From Streptomyces uncialis (lineage in GTDB: Bacteria; Actinomycetota; Actinomycetes; Streptomycetales; Streptomycetaceae): a DNA stretch of 64,000 bases. Below, one piece after another: positions 32,287 to 45,463 of this stretch (position 1 is the first letter of the stretch; each line of letters begins with the position of its first letter). Where the stretch lies: NCBI RefSeq assembly GCF_036250755.1, contig NZ_CP109583.1, positions 7,682,001-7,746,000 of the forward strand, read 5' to 3'. The translations under genes and the position numbers were made by a program. Below the pieces are notes generated by a model. The model saw only the letters and a program-made list of their open reading frames with translations. It did not search any database and had not been told where the DNA came from.

Positions 32287-33396
32287 ATGCAGCACGCAGG
32301 GGGAGCACCGCTGCCGCCGCCCGAGCGGCCGGGCGGGGAACCGGCCGCGGGCTGGCCGGCCCCGCACCACCTGGGCACGCACCGCCCAGGCACACCTCAC
32401 CCGGGCCCCGTACCCACCGGGCCGCCCCCTCCCGTGCCCTACCCGTCCGTCCCCCCGCCCCCGCACTCGGGCCACGCCGCGCCCCCGCCCCCCAGCGGCC
32501 CCCCACCGGCCCCCCACCCGCACCAGGGCCCGCCCCCGGCGCCGCACTCGCCCCCGCACCAAGCCCCGCCACCGCCCCCCACGCCGCAGCAGGGCCCGCC
32601 ACAGCGTCAGGGCCCGCCGCCGCCCCCGGCGCCGCGGCAGGGCCCCCCGCCGCACTCGCCTCCGCACCAGGGCCCGCCCCCGCATCCCGCACCCCGCCAG
32701 GCCCCGGCCGCCTCGGCGCAGGCCCCTGGCGGCCCGCCCCAGGCCCGTCCGGACAGCACCGGCCATGTCCGGCTGCCCCCCGGCGGCCCCGTCGCGCTCC
32801 CCAGCCCGCCACCCGCCCACGGCGGACCCGACACGACCGGGATCACCCTCGCGGTGCTGCTGATCGGCCCGGCGGGCGCGGGCAAGACGAGCGTCGCCAA
32901 GTACTGGGCCGAGCACCGCCGCGCCCCGACCGCGCACATCAGCCTCGACGACGTCCGGGAATGGGTGCGCTCCGGCTTCGCCGACCCGCAGTCCGGGTGG
33001 AACGACCACTCGGAGGCCCAGTACCGGCTGGCCCGCCGCACCTGCGGCTTCGCCGCGCGCAATTTCCTCGCCAACGGCATCTCCTGCATCCTCGACGACG
33101 CGGTCTTCCCCGACCGCCCGGTGGTCGGCCTCGGCGGCTGGAAGCGGCATGTGGGGCCCGGGCTGCTGCCCGTGGTCCTGCTGCCGGGCCTGGAGATCGT
33201 CCTGGAGCGCAACGCCGAGCGCAGCGGGAACCGCCGTCTCGCCGACGAGGAGGTGGCCCGTATCCACGGCCGGATGGCCGGCTGGTACGGCTCGGGCCTC
33301 CCGATCATCGACAACTCCCACCTGGACATCCCCAGCACGGCCCAGGCCCTCACAGAAGCCCTCACCCGCTCGGTAGCCAGCCCCCCACAGTGGTAA
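32287..33396 (+). CDS. Proline-rich P-loop kinase-like ATP-binding protein
   Basis: 369 residues in two parts. Residues 1-190 are extremely rich in Pro, with many PPP and PPPP runs mixed with His, Gln and Gly. The second part is a small P-loop NTPase of the AAA_33/zeta-like kinase type: Walker A GPAGAGKTSVAKYW (about 195-203), HISLDDVREWVRSGF after strand 2, and ILDDAVFPDRPVVG as a possible Walker B. The substrate is unknown; nucleic-acid or small-molecule phosphorylation are both possible. It lies between the aro operon and efp. Translating the PPP runs should depend strongly on EF-P, encoded 1.8 kb downstream. Confidence 0.85.
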   Translation: MQHAGGAPLPPPERPGGEPAAGWPAPHHLGTHRPGTPHPGPVPTGPPPPVPYPSVPPPPHSGHAAPPPPSGPPPAPHPHQGPPPAPHSPPHQAPPPPPTPQQGPPQRQGPPPPPAPRQGPPPHSPPHQGPPPHPAPRQAPAASAQAPGGPPQARPDSTGHVRLPPGGPVALPSPPPAHGGPDTTGITLAVLLIGPAGAGKTSVAKYWAEHRRAPTAHISLDDVREWVRSGFADPQSGWNDHSEAQYRLARRTCGFAARNFLANGISCILDDAVFPDRPVVGLGGWKRHVGPGLLPVVLLPGLEIVLERNAERSGNRRLADEEVARIHGRMAGWYGSGLPIIDNSHLDIPSTAQALTEALTRSVASPPQW

Positions 33397-33419
33397 TCCC
33401 TGCCCGGACAGGACGGACG

Positions 33420-33870
33420 ACGCCCAGGTTCGCCCCGTAAGGGCCGCGAGGAACGGCGCGAGCAACCCCGTACCGACCCGCAGGTGAGGGCCCACGCCGG
33501 GAGGCGCCCCGCAAGGGGCGCGGGGAACGGCGCACCCCCGTGCGACCCGCACAGAAACAAGTGGGCCCAGGCGCGGAGACCTAAGGGGCGCGAGGAACTG
33601 CGCGAGCAACCCAGGACCCACCCGCAGGTGAAGGCCCACGCCGGGAGGCGCCCCGCAAGGGGCGCGAGGAACTGCGCACCCCCGTGCGACCCGCACAGAA
33701 ACAAGTAGGCCCAGGTGCCGAGACCTAAGGGGCGCGAGGAACTGCGCCCCACGTCGGACCCGCACAGGAACAAGTAGGCCCAGGTGCGGAGACCTGAAGG
33801 GCGCGAGCAACACCGCGAGCAACACCGCGAGCACCCAGGACCCACCCGCAAGGGAGGACGGCCAGAGGCA
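33420..33870. repeat. Repeat block A: phased GCGCGAGGAACTGCGC-type modules
   Basis: A gene-free array. The core AAC(T/G)GCGC occurs at 33452, 33526, 33596, 33670 and 33740, with spacings of 74, 70, 74 and 70 bp, so two module types alternate in a 144-bp unit. The segment GCCCACGCCGGGAGGCGCC recurs at 33490 and 33634. A degraded sixth copy lies near 33797. All copies point the same way. The modules belong to the same family as blocks B and C. Open frames here are artefacts of the repeats. Confidence 0.9.
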
Positions 33871-33945
33871 CGCCGAACCCAGCCGCCGGACGGGGGACCC
33901 CCCCCGTCCGGCCGCGCAGACCGGGCCCCCGCGCCAGGTCACTCG

Positions 33946-33951
33946 TACGCT
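33946..33951 (+). promoter_or_regulatory. -10 box placed for a leaderless transcript
   Basis: TACGCT ends 6 bases before the ATG at 33958, and no ribosome site intervenes. Confidence 0.4.
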
Positions 33952-33957
33952 CGGACC

Positions 33958-35094
33958 ATGGCAGAGGCGTACGCGTCCCGAAGACACCGCCTACGGGAAC
34001 GCAACACCGCAGGTGGCCCCGCGGCGGCACTCATCTCCCGCCCCGCCAACGTCCGCTACCTCACCGGCACCGCGCCCCCCGGCGCGGTCCTCCTCCTCGG
34101 CGAGAGCGAGGACGACGGCGGCGGCGAGGGCGGCAACGGCGACCTCCTGGTCTGCGCGCACCCGCCCAGCGGCCGCCCGGACGAGGGCCGCCCCGACGAG
34201 ACGCTGCTCACCAAGACCCTCCCCGACCCGGGCGGGGACCCCGCGGTGACCGCCGCGGGCATCGCCGCGGCCCGGGGCACGGACGCCCTCGCCGTGGAGG
34301 AGCACCATCTGACGGTCGCCCGCCACCGGGCGCTGCGGACCGTCGCCCCCGGTCTGCGGCTCACCGACCTCGCGGGAGCCGTCGAACAGCTCCGGCTGAT
34401 CAAGGACGAGGAGGAGATCGGCTGTCTGCGGATCGCCGCGGAGATCGCCGACCAGGCCCTGAGCGAACTGCTCGAATCGATCCTGGTGGGCCGCACGGAG
34501 CGGCATCTCGCCCTGGAGCTGGAACGCCGGCTGGTCGACCACGGGGCCGACGGCCCCGCTTTCGCGACCTCGGTGGGCACCGGCCCGCACGCGGGTCTCG
34601 GTGAGCACCGTCCCACCGACCGCAGGGTCGAGGAAGGCGATTTTCTGTCCGTGGGCCTGGGCGCGTCCTACCGCGGCTATCGTTGCGAGATCGGCCGGAC
34701 CTTTGTCATCGGGACCTCGCCCGCGGACTGGCAGATCGAGCTGTACGACCTTGTCTTCGCCGCTCAGCGGGCCGGACGGGAGGCCCTGGTGCCCGGCGCC
34801 GCCTGCCGCGATGTGGACCGCGCGGCCCGCCAGATCCTGGAGTCCGCGGGCCACCGGGAGGGCCTTCCGCCGCGCATCGGGCACGGTGTGGGGCTCGAAA
34901 ACGACGAGGACCCGCAATTGGCGCCCTCGGCCATGGGTAAACTGGACGCTTGTGTGCCGGTCACCGTCGAACCGGGGGTTCACCTCCCTGGCCGGGGCGG
35001 GGTCCGGATCGATGACACGCTCGTCGTGCGCCCAGAGGCGGACGGCGGACCCGAGCTACTCACCATCACGACCAAGGAGCTCCTGGCGCTCTAG
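33958..35094 (+). CDS. M24 (aminopeptidase P/prolidase-like) protein with degenerate metal site
   Basis: 378 residues with the two-domain creatinase/prolidase layout: N-terminal SRPANVRYLTG domain, then the pita-bread domain starting near LIKDEEEI. Aligning by eye to the canonical motifs, the first metal Asp (IDFGA) is G233 (SVGLGA), the second Asp (SDxTRT) is E244 (CEIGRT), and the final Glu (RIEDD) is D352. H309 (HGVGL) and E338 (VEPG) remain. It is therefore probably weakened or inactive as a dinuclear metallopeptidase. It also has a short acidic insert (SEDDGGGEGG). It precedes efp by 74 bp, the usual place for an M24 protein. Confidence 0.85.
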   Translation: MAEAYASRRHRLRERNTAGGPAAALISRPANVRYLTGTAPPGAVLLLGESEDDGGGEGGNGDLLVCAHPPSGRPDEGRPDETLLTKTLPDPGGDPAVTAAGIAAARGTDALAVEEHHLTVARHRALRTVAPGLRLTDLAGAVEQLRLIKDEEEIGCLRIAAEIADQALSELLESILVGRTERHLALELERRLVDHGADGPAFATSVGTGPHAGLGEHRPTDRRVEEGDFLSVGLGASYRGYRCEIGRTFVIGTSPADWQIELYDLVFAAQRAGREALVPGAACRDVDRAARQILESAGHREGLPPRIGHGVGLENDEDPQLAPSAMGKLDACVPVTVEPGVHLPGRGGVRIDDTLVVRPEADGGPELLTITTKELLAL

Positions 35095-35168
35095 CCTCAG
35101 CCCACCGCTGAGCTGCCGGACGCGGGCCCCCGCTGGTCGTCCACGTCAGTCCAGGAGATTCCGCAACC

Positions 35169-35735
35169 GTGGCTTCCACGAACGACCTCAAGAACGGCCT
35201 GGTACTCAAGCTCGACGGGGGCCAGCTCTGGTCCGTCGTCGAGTTCCAGCACGTCAAGCCCGGCAAGGGCCCTGCCTTCGTGCGCACCAAGCTCAAGAAC
35301 GTGCTGTCCGGGAAGGTCGTCGACAAGACCTTCAACGCCGGCGTGAAGGTCGAAACGGCCACCGTCGACAAGCGGGACATGCAGTTCTCCTACATGGACG
35401 GCGAGTACTTCGTCTTCATGGACATGCAGACCTTCGACCAGCTGCACATCGACCGCAAGACCGTCGGTGACGCCGCGAACTTCCTCCTTGAGGGCTTCTC
35501 GGCCACCGTGGCGCAGCACGACGGCAGTGTCCTGTTCGTCGAGCTGCCGACCGCTGTCGAGCTGGTCATCGCCGAGACCGAGCCGGGCGTCCAGGGCGAC
35601 CGCTCCACGGGCGGCACCAAGCCCGCGAAGCTGGAGACCGGGTTCGAGATGCAGGTTCCGCTCTTCATCACGACCGGCGAGAAGATCAAGGTCGACACCC
35701 GCTCGGGCGACTACCTCGGCCGGGTGAACAGCTAA
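35169..35735 (+). CDS. efp: Elongation factor P
   Basis: Relieves ribosome stalling at consecutive prolines by entering the E site. It has 188 residues: an N-terminal KOW-like domain and two OB folds. The tip loop reads KPGKGPAF with Lys33 at the apex. This PGKGP loop is the actinobacterial type reported to work with an unmodified lysine, and no modification gene was seen here. The GTG start follows AGGAGA. nusB starts 2 bases after the stop. Confidence 0.96.
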   Translation: MASTNDLKNGLVLKLDGGQLWSVVEFQHVKPGKGPAFVRTKLKNVLSGKVVDKTFNAGVKVETATVDKRDMQFSYMDGEYFVFMDMQTFDQLHIDRKTVGDAANFLLEGFSATVAQHDGSVLFVELPTAVELVIAETEPGVQGDRSTGGTKPAKLETGFEMQVPLFITTGEKIKVDTRSGDYLGRVNS

Positions 35736-35737
35736 CC

Positions 35738-36166
35738 GTGGCTGCCCGGAACACGGCCCGCAAACGCGCCTTCCAGATCCTCTTCGAAGGCGATCAGCGC
35801 GATGCCGACGTGACCACGGTCCTCGCGGACTGGGTGCGTCATTCACGTACGGACACCCGGCAGCCGCCGGTGAGCGAGTACACCATGGAGCTGGTCGAGG
35901 GGTACGCGCAGCACGCCGCGCGGATCGACGAGCTGCTCGCGCAGTACGCCGTGGGATGGACGCTGGACCGGATGCCCGTGGTGGACCGGAACATCCTGCG
36001 GCTCGGCGCCTACGAGCTGATCTGGGTGGACGGCACACCCGACGCGGTGGTCCTCGACGAGGCCGTCGAGCTGGCGAAGGAGTTCTCCACCGACGACTCG
36101 CCGAACTTCGTGAACGGCCTGCTCGGACGGCTCAAGGAGCTGAAGCCCGGTCTCCGACGGGACTGA
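35738..36166 (+). CDS. nusB: NusB, transcription antitermination factor
   Basis: Binds BoxA RNA with S10 (NusE) to support antitermination of rRNA operons. It has 142 residues, all helical. The family motifs RKRAFQILFEGDQRD, MPVVDRNILRLGAYEL and TDDSPNFVNGLLGRLK are present. It has a GTG start and is cotranscribed with efp. A GC-rich hairpin follows. Confidence 0.95.
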   Translation: MAARNTARKRAFQILFEGDQRDADVTTVLADWVRHSRTDTRQPPVSEYTMELVEGYAQHAARIDELLAQYAVGWTLDRMPVVDRNILRLGAYELIWVDGTPDAVVLDEAVELAKEFSTDDSPNFVNGLLGRLKELKPGLRRD

Positions 36167-36188
36167 CGCCGCCCGACCGGCCGTGCCG

Positions 36189-36210
36189 CCCCCGCCGCCC
36201 GCGGCGGGGG
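36189..36210 (+). terminator. nusB terminator hairpin
   Basis: CCCCCGCCG (36189-36197) pairs with CGGCGGGGG (36202-36210) around a 4-base loop. Confidence 0.6.
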
Positions 36211-36509
36211 CCGCCGCTCATCCGCCCGCCCGTACCCGCGGGGGCCCTGCCCCCGGCGTGGTGCGGGCGGTCGGTCGTTGTCCGGCCCGGTCGTTGTCCG
36301 GGCCGCCGGACTCCGCACGACCCGGTGATCCGGCGGCCGGTCCGTCCGGCGCCGCACGACCCGGGGACTCGTCCGCCCGGCCGTCTCACCGCCACGCGGT
36401 CCGGCCTCTGGGGGCCCGACCGTCCGACCGCCGCCCCATACCGTGCCGCGCATACCGCGTCCACCGTGCGACCCGCGCACCGACCGCTGGGCCGTCCGGG
36501 TGAACGCAT
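36211..36509. other. GC-rich spacer between nusB and bldD
   Basis: No gene is visible. It holds two short direct repeats: a 13-bp GGTCGTTGTCCGG at 36273 and 36289, and CCGCACGACCCGG at 36313 and 36352. Their purpose is unknown and they may be chance duplications. Confidence 0.5.
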
Positions 36510-36550
36510 GCCGGGGTGGCGCGGGACCCTGAGGTCCGCGCCACCCCGGC
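36510..36550. terminator. bldD terminator (convergent with nusB)
   Basis: A long stem with a single bulge: 36510-36528 pairs with 36533-36550 around CTGA. It lies just after the bldD stop on the minus strand. Confidence 0.8.
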
Positions 36551-36577
36551 GGCACGTTTCTGCTGGTGGGTGAGGGG

Positions 36578-37078
36578 TCAGTTGTCCTCGTGGGCCACCG
36601 CGCGACGGGCGTCCGCGTCCAGCACGCCCCAGCCGATGAGCTGCTCGGTGAGGACCGAGGGGGACTGGTCGTAGATCACCGCGAGGGTTCTCAGGTCGTC
36701 CTGGCGGATCGACAGGACCTTGCCGTTGTAGTCGCCGCGCTGGGACTGGATCGTGGCGGCGTAACGCTGGAGCGGGCCCGCCTTGTCGGCCGGGACATGC
36801 GCCAGGCGCTCCAGGTCCAGGACGAGCTTCGGCGGCGGCTCGGCGGCGCCGCCGGGCGTGGTGCCGGGCAGCAGCTCCTGGACCGGGACCCCGTAGAAAT
36901 CCGCCAGCTCGGCGAGACGCTGGACGGTCACGGCACGGTCCCCGCGCTCGTAGGACCCGACCACGACGGCCTTCCAGCGGCCCTGGGACTTCTCCTCGAC
37001 GCCGTGGAGAGACAGGCCCTGCTGGGTGCGGATGGCCCGGAGCTTGGCCCCGAGCTGTTTTGCGTATTCGCTGGACAT
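36578..37078 (-). CDS. bldD: BldD, c-di-GMP-dependent master regulator of development
   Basis: Represses sporulation genes during vegetative growth when dimerised by c-di-GMP. It has 166 residues. The N-terminal XRE-type HTH spans about residues 8-70 (LRAIRTQQGLSLHGVEEKSQ...YGVPVQEL). The C-terminal domain carries the full c-di-GMP signature RxD-x8-RxxD as R114-G-D116 and R125-Q-D-D128. The gene is convergent with nusB and divergent from pyrR. Its promoter overlaps two BldD-box-like sites, in keeping with known autoregulation. Confidence 0.98.
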   Translation of the reverse strand: MSSEYAKQLGAKLRAIRTQQGLSLHGVEEKSQGRWKAVVVGSYERGDRAVTVQRLAELADFYGVPVQELLPGTTPGGAAEPPPKLVLDLERLAHVPADKAGPLQRYAATIQSQRGDYNGKVLSIRQDDLRTLAVIYDQSPSVLTEQLIGWGVLDADARRAVAHEDN

Positions 37079-37101
37079 ATAGCTCCCCGGACGAAGGCTG
37101 G

Positions 37102-37129
37102 TGACTCACTGTGAGGTTACGCAGCGTGA
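37102..37129 (-). promoter_or_regulatory. Tandem BldD boxes over the bldD promoter
   Basis: TTACGCAGCGTGA (37117-37129) matches all fixed positions of the published BldD consensus TNACNC(A/T)GNGTNA. TGACTCACTGTGA (37102-37114) matches all but one. Their centres are 15 bp apart. The perfect box overlaps the -10. Confidence 0.75.
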
Positions 37130-37143
37130 CTTGAATGCGTCAA
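37114..37143 (-). promoter_or_regulatory. bldD promoter
   Basis: On the minus strand, TTGACG (37143-37138) and TAACCT (37119-37114) are 18 bp apart, and the -10 box is overlapped by the perfect BldD box. The transcript would start about 30 nt before the ATG. Confidence 0.7.
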
Positions 37144-37225
37144 GCCGAACGGTCAGCACCGACTCTTCCCTGCCTCGGCCCGGGGCGCACGGTGAGGGGG
37201 TGAACTGGGGGAATGGGCGACCTGC

Positions 37226-37231
37226 TATCGT
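37226..37231 (+). promoter_or_regulatory. Candidate -10 of the pyr operon
   Basis: TATCGT fits TAnnnT and lies about 65 bp before pyrR, upstream of the PyrR RNA site. Confidence 0.4.
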
Positions 37232-37249
37232 GCAGGGCGCAATTCCGAC

Positions 37250-37938
<689 letters not shown>

Positions 37939-38110
37939 GCCGCACCGTCTGACCCTGGCCCGGACGGGCCGCGCCGCCACCGCTCCGCGTCCCGCGGTGC
38001 GCCGCCGCGCGCCCGCCCCCGGCCGGCCCCGCCCCGGTGCCGCCCGCCGCACCCCCCTCCGGGACCGCCCGGACCTCCGACACGCCGAACTGCCCTACGG
38101 AGCCATACAG

Positions 38111-39088
38111 ATGCTGCGTCATCTCATCTCGGCCGCCGACCTCTCCCGTGACGACGCCGTCCTGATCCTCGACACCGCCGAGGAGATGGCCCGGGTCGCC
38201 GACCGGCCGATCAAGAAGCTGCCGACCCTGCGCGGCCGTACCGTCGTCAACCTGTTCTTCGAGGACTCCACCCGTACCCGGATCTCCTTCGAGGCCGCCG
38301 AGAAGCGGCTGTCCGCCGATGTCATCAACTTCACCGCCAAGGGCTCCTCGGTCTCCAAGGGCGAGTCCCTCAAGGACACCGCGCAGACCCTGGAGGCGAT
38401 GGGCGTCGACGCCGTCGTCATCCGGCACGGCGCCTCCGGCGCCCCCTACCGCCTCGCCACCTCCGGCTGGATCGACGCCGCCGTGATCAACGCGGGCGAC
38501 GGCACCCACCAGCACCCCACCCAGGCCCTGCTGGACGCCTTCACCATGCGCCGCCGCCTCGTCGGCCGGGACACCGGACTCGGCCGCGACCTCGCCGGGC
38601 GCCGCATCACGATCGTCGGCGACATCCTGCACAGCCGGGTCGCCCGCTCCAACGTCGACCTGCTGCACACCCTCGGCGCCCAGGTCACCCTGGTCGCCCC
38701 GCCCACCCTGGTGCCCGTCGGCGTCGAGCGGTGGCCCTGCGACGTGTCCTACGACATCGACACCGTGCTGCCCGGGTCGGACGCCGTGATGATGCTGCGC
38801 GTCCAGCGCGAACGCATGAACGCCGCGTACTTCCCGACCGAGCGCGAGTACGCCCGCAGGTACGGGCTCAACGGCGACCGGATGGCCCGGATGCCCGGAC
38901 ACGCGATCGTGATGCACCCCGGGCCGATGGTCCGCGGTATGGAGATCACCGCGGAGGTCGCCGACTCCGACCGCTGCACCGCCCTGGAACAGGTCACCAA
39001 CGGGGTCTCCATCCGGATGGCCGTGCTGTACCTGCTGCTCGGCGGCAACGAGCCCGCCGTCACCCACACCCGTACCGAGGAGAAGTAA
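38111..39088 (+). CDS. pyrB: Aspartate carbamoyltransferase, catalytic chain
   Basis: Condenses carbamoyl phosphate and aspartate, the first committed pyrimidine step. It has 325 residues. The carbamoyl phosphate motif [13 protein letters not shown] is intact, the catalytic Lys region reads [15 protein letters not shown], and the conserved [11 protein letters not shown] and HPGPMVRG segments are present. No regulatory pyrI chain is seen, as expected with a pyrC partner. The ATG follows GGAG. A longer open frame upstream lacks support. Confidence 0.96.
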   Translation: MLRHLISAADLSRDDAVLILDTAEEMARVADRPIKKLPTLRGRTVVNLFFEDSTRTRISFEAAEKRLSADVINFTAKGSSVSKGESLKDTAQTLEAMGVDAVVIRHGASGAPYRLATSGWIDAAVINAGDGTHQHPTQALLDAFTMRRRLVGRDTGLGRDLAGRRITIVGDILHSRVARSNVDLLHTLGAQVTLVAPPTLVPVGVERWPCDVSYDIDTVLPGSDAVMMLRVQRERMNAAYFPTEREYARRYGLNGDRMARMPGHAIVMHPGPMVRGMEITAEVADSDRCTALEQVTNGVSIRMAVLYLLLGGNEPAVTHTRTEEK

Positions 39089-39093
39089 CCGAC

Positions 39094-40380
39094 ATGAGCA
39101 AGATCCTTATCCGCGGTGCCCGGGTGCTCGGCGGCGACCCCCAGGACGTGCTGATCGACGGCGGGACCATCGCCGCCGTCGGCACCGGCCTCACGGCCGG
39201 CGACGCCACCGTCGTCGAGGCCGCCGGACAGGTCCTCCTGCCCGGCCTGGTCGACCTGCACACCCATCTGCGCGAGCCCGGCCGCGAGGACTCCGAGACG
39301 GTCCTCACCGGCACCCGCGCCGCCGCCGTCGGCGGCTTCACCGCCGTCCACGCCATGGCCAACACCTTCCCCGTCGCGGACACCGCCGGCGTCGTCGAGC
39401 AGGTGTGGCGGCTCGGCCGCGAGCACGGCTACTGCGACGTCCAGCCGGTCGGCGCCGTCACCGTCGGCCTGGAGGGCAAGCAGCTCGCGGAGCTCGGCGC
39501 CATGCACGACTCGGCCGCCGGGGTCATGGTCTTCTCCGACGACGGCAAGTGCGTGGACGACGCCGTGATCATGCGGCGCGCCCTGGAGTACGTGAAGGCG
39601 TTCGGCGGGGTCGTCGCCCAGCACGCCCAGGAGCCCCGGCTCACCGAGGGCGCCCAGATGAACGAGGGCGTCGTCTCCGCCGAACTCGGACTCGGCGGCT
39701 GGCCCGCCGTCGCCGAGGAGTCGATCATCGCCCGCGATGTGCTGCTCGCCGCGCACGTCGGCTCCCGTATCCACATCTGCCATCTGTCGACCGCCGGGTC
39801 CGTGGAGATCGTCCGCTGGGCCAAGTCCAAGGGCTGGGACGTCACCGCCGAGGTCACCCCGCACCATCTGCTGCTCACCGACGAGCTGGTCCGCAGCTAC
39901 GACCCCGTCTACAAGGTCAACCCGCCGCTGCGCACCGAGGCCGACGTCCTCGCCCTGCGCGAGGCGCTCGCCGACGGCACCATCGACTGCGTGGCCACCG
40001 ATCACGCCCCGCACCCCCACGAGGACAAGGACTGCGAGTGGGCCGCCGCCGCCATGGGCATGGTCGGCCTGGAGACCGCGCTGTCGGTGGTCCAGCACAC
40101 GATGGTCGACTCCGGACTCCTCGACTGGGCGCAGGTCGCCGACCGGATGTCGTTCCGGCCCGCCCGGATCGGCCGGCTCGCCGGACACGGCCGTCCCGTC
40201 TCGGAAGGTGAGCCCGCCAACCTGACGCTGGTCGATGCCGCATACCGTGGAGAGGTGGACCCCGCGGGCTTCGCCTCCCGCAGCCGCAACACCCCCTACC
40301 GGGGCCGTGAGCTGCCGGGACGCGTCACCCACACCTGGCTGCGGGGCCGTGCCACGGTCGTCGACGGGAAGCTCGTGTGA
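39094..40380 (+). CDS. pyrC: Dihydroorotase
   Basis: Cyclises carbamoyl aspartate to dihydroorotate. It is a class I type of 428 residues. The metal site [10 protein letters not shown], the [11 protein letters not shown] segment, the His of [10 protein letters not shown] and the catalytic Asp in ATDHAPHP are present. It starts 5 bp after pyrB and probably forms the usual complex with PyrB. Its stop overlaps the next gene (GTGATG). Confidence 0.96.
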   Translation: MSKILIRGARVLGGDPQDVLIDGGTIAAVGTGLTAGDATVVEAAGQVLLPGLVDLHTHLREPGREDSETVLTGTRAAAVGGFTAVHAMANTFPVADTAGVVEQVWRLGREHGYCDVQPVGAVTVGLEGKQLAELGAMHDSAAGVMVFSDDGKCVDDAVIMRRALEYVKAFGGVVAQHAQEPRLTEGAQMNEGVVSAELGLGGWPAVAEESIIARDVLLAAHVGSRIHICHLSTAGSVEIVRWAKSKGWDVTAEVTPHHLLLTDELVRSYDPVYKVNPPLRTEADVLALREALADGTIDCVATDHAPHPHEDKDCEWAAAAMGMVGLETALSVVQHTMVDSGLLDWAQVADRMSFRPARIGRLAGHGRPVSEGEPANLTLVDAAYRGEVDPAGFASRSRNTPYRGRELPGRVTHTWLRGRATVVDGKLV

Positions 40381-40994
40381 TGCCTCACCCCCTCCGCAGT
40401 GCAGAAGCCCTCTCCGTGCTCGCCGCCGAGCAGAAATCGGCCGAGGTCACCGACTGGGCCGCCCGGATCGGCTGGCTCGTCGGCCTCATCCTCTTCGTCG
40501 TCCTCGTCTACTGGCTGATGCGCGAGGGCTGGCGCTGGCGCGGCACCCTCCAGGGCGACCTCCCCGAGCTGCCCACCGCCCCGGACGACCCGGGCGCCCC
40601 CCGGCTCACCCTGCGCGGCCGCTACCACGGCTCCACCACCGCCGGACAGTGGCTGGACCGGATCGTCGCCCGCGGTCTCGGCACCCGCTCCCGCGCCGAG
40701 CTGACCCTGACCGACGCGGGACTCGACGTCGTACGCCCCGGGGCCACCGACTTCTTCGTGCCCACCGCGCAGCTGCGCGGGGCCCGCCTCGACAAGGGCA
40801 TCGCGGGCAAGGTCCTCGCCGAGGGCGGACTGCTCGTCGTCACCTGGGCGCACGGCGACCGGCTGATCGACTCCGGGTTCCGCTCCGACACCGCCGCCGA
40901 GCACACCGCCTGGGTCGCCGGGATCAACGCCCGGACCACCGTCCACCAGGACACCCCCCAGCACACCACCACCACGGAAGGCGCGGAACGATGA
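40377..40994 (+). CDS. Membrane-anchored PH-like protein embedded in the pyr operon
   Basis: About 205 residues with one span near residues 29-48 ([23 protein letters not shown]). A beta-rich, PH-like domain follows ([21 protein letters not shown]...[27 protein letters not shown]...[16 protein letters not shown]), ending in a Thr/His-rich tail. It overlaps pyrC by 4 bp and carA by 4 bp (ATGA), so it is translated with the pathway. Orthologues sit here across Streptomyces as far as I recall, yet no pyrimidine role is known. The start is GTG 40377 or ATG 40380. Confidence 0.85.
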   Translation: MMPHPLRSAEALSVLAAEQKSAEVTDWAARIGWLVGLILFVVLVYWLMREGWRWRGTLQGDLPELPTAPDDPGAPRLTLRGRYHGSTTAGQWLDRIVARGLGTRSRAELTLTDAGLDVVRPGATDFFVPTAQLRGARLDKGIAGKVLAEGGLLVVTWAHGDRLIDSGFRSDTAAEHTAWVAGINARTTVHQDTPQHTTTTEGAER

Positions 40995-42143
40995 GCGCGC
41001 AGACAGCGCAGCCGACCTCCTCCACCAGGGCGGCCCAGGTCCCCGCCGTACTCGTCCTGGAGGACGGCCGCCTCTTCCGGGGCCGGGCCTACGGGGCCAC
41101 CGGCCAGACCTTCGGCGAGGCCGTCTTCTCCACCGGGATGACCGGCTACCAGGAGACCCTCACCGACCCCTCGTACCACCGCCAGGTCGTCGTGATGACC
41201 GCCCCCCATATCGGGAACACCGGCGTCAACGACGAGGACCCCGAGTCCGGCCGTATCTGGGTCTCCGGCTACGTGGTCCGCGACCCCGCCCGGAAGCCCT
41301 CCAACTGGCGCTCCCGGCGCTCGCTGGACGAGGAGCTCGCCGCCCAGGGCGTCGTCGGGATCTCCGGCGTCGACACCCGCGCCCTCACCCGGCATCTGCG
41401 CGAACGCGGCGCCATGCGCGTCGGGATCTTCTCCGGCAACGCGCTGCCCGACGAGGGCACCATGCTCGCCGAGGTCCGCCAGGCCCCCGAGATGAGCGGC
41501 GCCGACCTCTCCGCCGAGGTCGCCACCAAGGAGGCGTACGTCGTCCCCGCGATCGGCGCCAAGCGGTTCACCGTCGCCGCCGTCGACCTCGGCATCAAGG
41601 GCATGACCCCGCGCCGGATGGCCGAACGCGGTATCGAGGTGCACGTCCTGCCCGCCACCGCGACCGTCGAGGACGTGTACGCGGTCGCCCCCGACGGCGT
41701 GTTCTTCTCCAACGGCCCCGGCGACCCCGCCACCGCCGACCACCCGGTGTCCGTGATGCGCGCCGTCCTGGACCGCGGCACCCCGCTGTTCGGGATCTGC
41801 TTCGGCAACCAGATCCTCGGCCGCGCCCTCGGCTTCGGCACCTACAAGCTGAAGTACGGCCACCGCGGCATCAACCAGCCCGTGCAGGACCGCACGACCG
41901 GCAAGGTCGAGGTCACCGCGCACAACCACGGCTTCGCCGTCGACGCCCCCCTCGACCGGGTCAGCGACACCCCCTACGGCCGCGCCGAGGTCTCCCACGT
42001 TTGTCTGAACGACCAGGTGGTCGAGGGGCTGCGGCTCCTCGACAAGCCCGCGTTCAGTGTCCAGTACCACCCCGAAGCCGCCGCGGGCCCGCACGACGCC
42101 GCGTACCTGTTCGACCGCTTCGTCACCCTGATGGAGGGCCAGC

Positions 42144-42151
<8 letters not shown>
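40991..42151 (+). CDS. carA: Carbamoyl phosphate synthase small (glutaminase) subunit
   Basis: Hydrolyses glutamine and channels ammonia to CarB. It has 386 residues. The small-subunit N-terminal domain ([16 protein letters not shown]) and the class I amidotransferase domain are complete, with nucleophile Cys in [16 protein letters not shown] and His-Glu in [13 protein letters not shown]. The ATG overlaps the previous stop. A longer upstream frame is spurious. The carB GTG begins 8 bp inside its end. Confidence 0.97.
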
Positions 42152-45452
<3,301 letters not shown>

Positions 45453-45463
45453 CCGCACGGCCC

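Noticed and set aside
33484..33870. Short open frames in repeat block A
   Set aside because: Repeat-derived, Arg/Pro-rich, same text in two frames, no start signals.
33420..33870. CRISPR array
   Set aside because: The repeats are long, imperfect and lack unique spacers; no cas genes are near.
36211..36509. Possible small gene between nusB and bldD
   Set aside because: Open frames are Pro/Arg-rich GC artefacts without ribosome sites.
37939..38110. Frameshifted extension of pyrR or an extra gene before pyrB
   Set aside because: pyrR ends at its normal C-terminus and the gap has no start signal or recognisable protein.
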